Below, piece by piece: positions 60,318 to 64,000 of a stretch of DNA of 64,000 bases; the first letter of the stretch is position 1, and every line of letters starts with the position of its first letter. A model generated the notes under the pieces. It did no database searches. It worked only from the letters and a program-made list of their open reading frames with translations, and was not told the origin of the DNA. Origin of the DNA: Sorghum bicolor (lineage: Eukaryota > Streptophyta > Magnoliopsida > Poales > Poaceae); contig NC_012875.2 of NCBI RefSeq assembly GCF_000003195.3, positions 19,551,656 through 19,615,655 on the forward strand, read 5' to 3'. Position numbers and translations under genes: made by a program.

Positions 60318-63023
60318 CTCAAAATCAATTAAGACGCACCTGATATAACTCCTTGATGATGTGTGTCATATGGAATCTTGCTTTGGTTCGTTTAGAGACA
60401 GTGTTTGTTTTGGTAAGCATGGTTTACACCTAATGCACCATAGGCTAAGAAACCATTTTAGACGCACCCGATGGTACTCCTAGTTGAAGAGGCTCAAGTG
60501 GAGGCTCGATTTGGTCTGTTCGTATATAGTGCTAATCTTGATGCAAGATAGTTGCACAGTTTGCATGCAGCGTACCATATGTTAAGAAATCAATTTGGAC
60601 ACACCCATTGGAACTCCTAGATGACGTGTGTCATATGGAATCTCGCTTCGGTCTGTTTGGAGACAATGTTAGTTTCGGTGCAAGATAGGTGCATAGTTTG
60701 TGCCTAATGCACCATAGTCTAAGAAACCATTTTTGACGCACCTGTTTGTACTCCTAGATGAAGAGGCTCAACTGGAAGCTCGGTTCGGTCTGTTTGGAGA
60801 TAATGCTAATCTTGATGCAAGATAGGTGCACGGTTTGCATGGAACATACCATATCCACTAGATGGAACTCCTAGATGACATGTGTCATATGGAATCTGAC
60901 TTTGGTCCGTTTAGAGACAGTGTTAGTTTCGGTGCAAGATAGGTGCATGGTTTGCACCTAATGCACCATAGGATAAGAAAACATTTTGAACGCACCCGTT
61001 GGTACTCCTAGGTCAAGGGGCTCAAGTGAAAGCTCAGTTTGGTCTGTTTGGAGATAGTGCTAATCTCGATGCATGATAGATGCACGATCTGCATGGAACG
61101 TACCATATGCTTAGAAATTAATTTTGACACACCCGATAGAACTCCTTCATGATGTGTGTCATATGGAATCCGCTTTGGTGTGCATAGAGACAGTATTAGT
61201 TTCGCTACAAGATATGTGCACGGTTTGCGCCTAATGCACCAAAGTCTAAGAAACCATTTTGGAAGCCCCTGTTGGTACTCCTAGGTGAAGAGGCTCAAGT
61301 GGAGGCTCGGTTCGGTCTATTTAGAGATAGTGCTAATCTTGATGCAAGATAGGTGCACGATTTGCATGGAACATACCATATGCTTAGAAATCAATTTGGA
61401 TGCACCAGATGGAACTCCTAGATGACATGTGTCATATGAAATCTCACTTCGGTCTGTTTAGAGACAGTGTTAGTTTCGGTGCAAGATAGGTGCACGGTTT
61501 GCACCTAATTCACCATAGGATAAGAAACGATTTTGGACGCACCCGATGGTACTCCTAGGTCAAGGGGCTCAAGTGAAAGCTCAGTTTGGTCTGTTGGAGC
61601 TAGTGCTAATCTTGATGCAAGATAGATGCACGGTTTGCATGGAACATATGATATGGTCAGAAATCAATTAGGACGCACCTGATATAACTCCTTGATGATG
61701 TGTGTCATATGAAATCTTGCTTCGGTTCGTTTAGAGATAGTGTTAGTTTTTGTAGAAGATATGTGCACGGTTTAGGCCTAATGCACCATAGGCTAAGAAA
61801 CCAATTTAGACGCATCCGATGGTACTCGTAGTTGAAAAGGCTCAAGTGGAGGCTCGATCTGGTCTGTTCAGAAATAGTGCTAATCTTGATGCAAGATAGT
61901 TGCACAGTTTGCATGGACGTACCATATGTTAAGAAATCAATTTGGACGCACCCAATGGAACTCCTAGGTGACGTGTGTCATATGGAATCTCGCTTCGGTC
62001 TATTTGGAGACAATGTTAGTTTTGTTGCAAGATAGGTGCATAGTTTGTGCCTAATGCACCATAGTCTCAGAAACCATTTTTGACGCACATATTTGTACTC
62101 CTAGATGAAGAGGCTCAAGTGGAAGCTCGGTCCGGTCTGTTTGGAGATAGTGCTAATCTTGATGCAAGATAGGTGCACGGTTTGCGTGGAACATACCATA
62201 TGCTTGGAAATCAATTTGGATGCACCCGATGGAACTCCTTGATGACGTGTGTCATATGGAATCTCTCTTTGGTCTATTAAGAAACAGTGTTAGTTTCGGT
62301 GCAAGAATATGTGCATGGTTTGCGCCTAATGCACCATAGTCTAAGAAACCATTTTGGAATCACCTGTTGGTACTTCGGTGAAGAGGGTCAAGTGGAAGCT
62401 CGGTTTGATCTGTTTGGAGATAGTGCTAATCTTGATGCAAGATAGATGCACGGTCTGCATGGAACGTACCATATGCTTAGAAATTAATTTAGACGCACCG
62501 GATAGAACTCCTTCATGATGTGTGTCATATGGAATCTCGCTTTGGTCCGTTCGTAGACATTGTAAGTTTTAGTGCAAGATAGTGCACAGTTTGCGCCTAA
62601 TGCACGGTCTAGGAAACTATTTTGGATGCACTATTTGGTACTCCTGGGTGGAGAGGCTCAAGTGGAAGCTTGGTTTGGATAGTTTGGAGATAGTGCTAAT
62701 CCTTATGCAAGGTAGGTGCATGGTTTGCATGGAACATATCGTATGCTTGGAAATCAATTTGGATGCACCCGATGGAACTCCTTGATGACATGTGTCATAT
62801 TGTTAGTTTCGGTGCAAGATAGGTGCATAGTTTGCACCTAATGCACCATAGTCTAAGAAACCATTTTGGACGCACTTGTTAGTACTCCTAGGTGAAGGGG
62901 CTCAAGTGGATGCTCGGTTCGGCCTGTTTGGAGATAGTGCTAATCTTAATGCAAGATAGGTGCACGGTTTGTATGGAACATACCAAATGCTTGGAAATCA
63001 ATCTGGACGCACATGATGGAACT
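60304..63023 (-). repeat. Centromere-type satellite array, inverted segment 5
   Basis: The same A/B dimers on the opposite strand, e.g. TGACACACATC is seen as GATGTGTGTCA. The HOR marker (here GTTGCACAGT) occurs at 60551 and 61899, 1348 bp apart, so the ten-monomer unit is kept. Local losses are seen near 60851 and 62800. Confidence 0.9.
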
Positions 63024-64000
63024 TGAAAGTTCCTAATATGGCTAGAGGGGGGGTGAATAGCCTATTTAAAAATTCTACAAGAACACTAGAGCAAGAGGTT
63101 AGTAAATAACAAAGCGAAGCTTTTTGCTCTAGCTCTAAAGGGGTGTTTGCAAGCCACCTATCCAACAATTCTAGTTGATATAATCACTAGGCACACAAGA
63201 GCTAGGTCACTACTTACACTAGAAAGCTACCTAAAGTTTCTATACAAGTAAGAAAGCTACTCTAGTTTGCAGGAATGTAAAAAGATGGTTTGAACTTTAT
63301 ACCGCCGCGTAGAGGGGATGAACCAATCAATAATATGAAGTCCAATCACTGGGAGAAATCCAATGAACAATCACAAAGGTGACACACAATTTTTCTCCCG
63401 AGGTTCACGTGCTTGCCGGCACGCTACGTCCCCGTTGTGTCGACCAACACTTGGTGGTTCGGTGGCTAAGAGGTGTAGCACGAACCTCGTCCTCACTAGG
63501 ACACCACAAGAACCTACCCACAAGTGAGGTAACTCAATGACACGAGCACTTTACTAGAGTTACCTTTCGGCTCTCCGCTGGGGAAAGGTACAAGACCCCT
63601 CACAATCGCCGGGAGATGGCCACAAACAATCACCAACTCGTGCCAATCCTCCTCCGCTGCTCCAAGCCGTCTAGGTGGCGGCAACCACCAAGAGTAACAA
63701 GAAAACCGCAGCTAGAACGAAACCCAAGTGCCACTAGATGCAATCACTCAAGCAAATGCACTTGGAATCACTCCCAATCTCACAAAGATGTTTAATCTAT
63801 GAAGGAGATGTGTGGGAGGTGTTTGCTTAGGCTCACAAGGATGTCAAGTATGTTAGAATGCCAAGAGGGTACGCCCTAAGCCAGCCAAACACATATTTAT
63901 AACCTCTCAAGCAAATAGAGCCATTGGCTCTTTCACCGGGCAAAACACGGGGTCACCGGACGCTCTTAAAGGGGCACCGGACGCTCAACACCAGCGTCCG
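63024..64000 (-). mobile_element. Partial Sirevirus LTR, minus strand
   Basis: Reverse complement of the last 977 bp or so of the 1,960-bp LTR found at 13360 and 21815: starts with TGAAAG (the inverted CTTTCA end), includes the TATA box as TATTTATA at 63894-63901 and enters the palindrome cluster at about 63950. Since satellite and not a primer binding site lies to its left, it is a 3' LTR or a solo LTR. It differs from the other two by more substitutions and small indels, so it is a separate insertion. Confidence 0.92.

Noticed and set aside
73..62785. Dozens of 60-130 aa open frames with recurring peptides in the satellite on both strands
   Set aside because: They repeat with the monomer and HOR period, occur on opposite strands over the same bases, vary like the satellite and have no recognised domain. 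They are by-products of a stop-poor repeat.
60304..64000. Inverted satellite plus LTR as a simple mirror image of 13-24 kb
   Set aside because: The satellite bases next to the LTR differ from those at both ends of the first Sirevirus, so it is not an inverted copy of that locus.

Overview
The window is plant centromeric or pericentromeric heterochromatin with no host gene that I can support. About 38 kb is one tandem satellite with a monomer of roughly 137 bp. Two monomer types (A and B) alternate as a dimer of about 273 bp, and dimers are organised into a higher-order repeat (HOR) that is most often ten monomers (about 1,366 bp). Monomer length, dimeric organisation and sequence character fit, from memory, the centromeric satellite of Andropogoneae grasses (sorghum CEN38 / sugarcane SCEN type). 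The retroelements are also grass-like. I cannot name the species.

Layout: 1-13359 satellite (plus orientation, two assembly gaps at 5185-6002 and 7177-7276); 13360-23774 a complete Ty1/copia retrotransposon of the Sirevirus (SIRE/Maximus) lineage, plus strand, with 1,960-bp LTRs, gag and pol ORFs and an ACTGT target duplication; 23775-28015 satellite; 28016-39381 a non-autonomous Ty3/gypsy-like element on the minus strand with LTRs of about 3.96 kb, only a zinc-knuckle/protease-like remnant inside, and a GAGCC target duplication; 39382-46963 satellite; 46964-50002 a 3,039-bp solo LTR of a related family with a GGTGC target duplication; 50003-60303 satellite; 60304-63023 the same satellite in inverted orientation; 63024-64000 the 3' end of another Sirevirus LTR on the minus strand, cut by the window edge.

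All three complete insertions interrupt satellite monomers and have perfect 5-bp target duplications. Removing the Sirevirus plus one target copy restores a 1,366-bp ten-monomer unit exactly. The array shows continuing unequal exchange: 6-, 7- and 8-monomer variants, a 957-bp 7-mer present twice with the same hybrid junction, near-identical neighbouring HOR copies at 40-45 kb, a 20-monomer super-period in the left arrays, and an abrupt strand switch near 60.3 kb. No recognisable centromeric (CRM-type) retrotransposon was seen. The many 60-130 aa open frames in the satellite on both strands are periodic artefacts, not genes.
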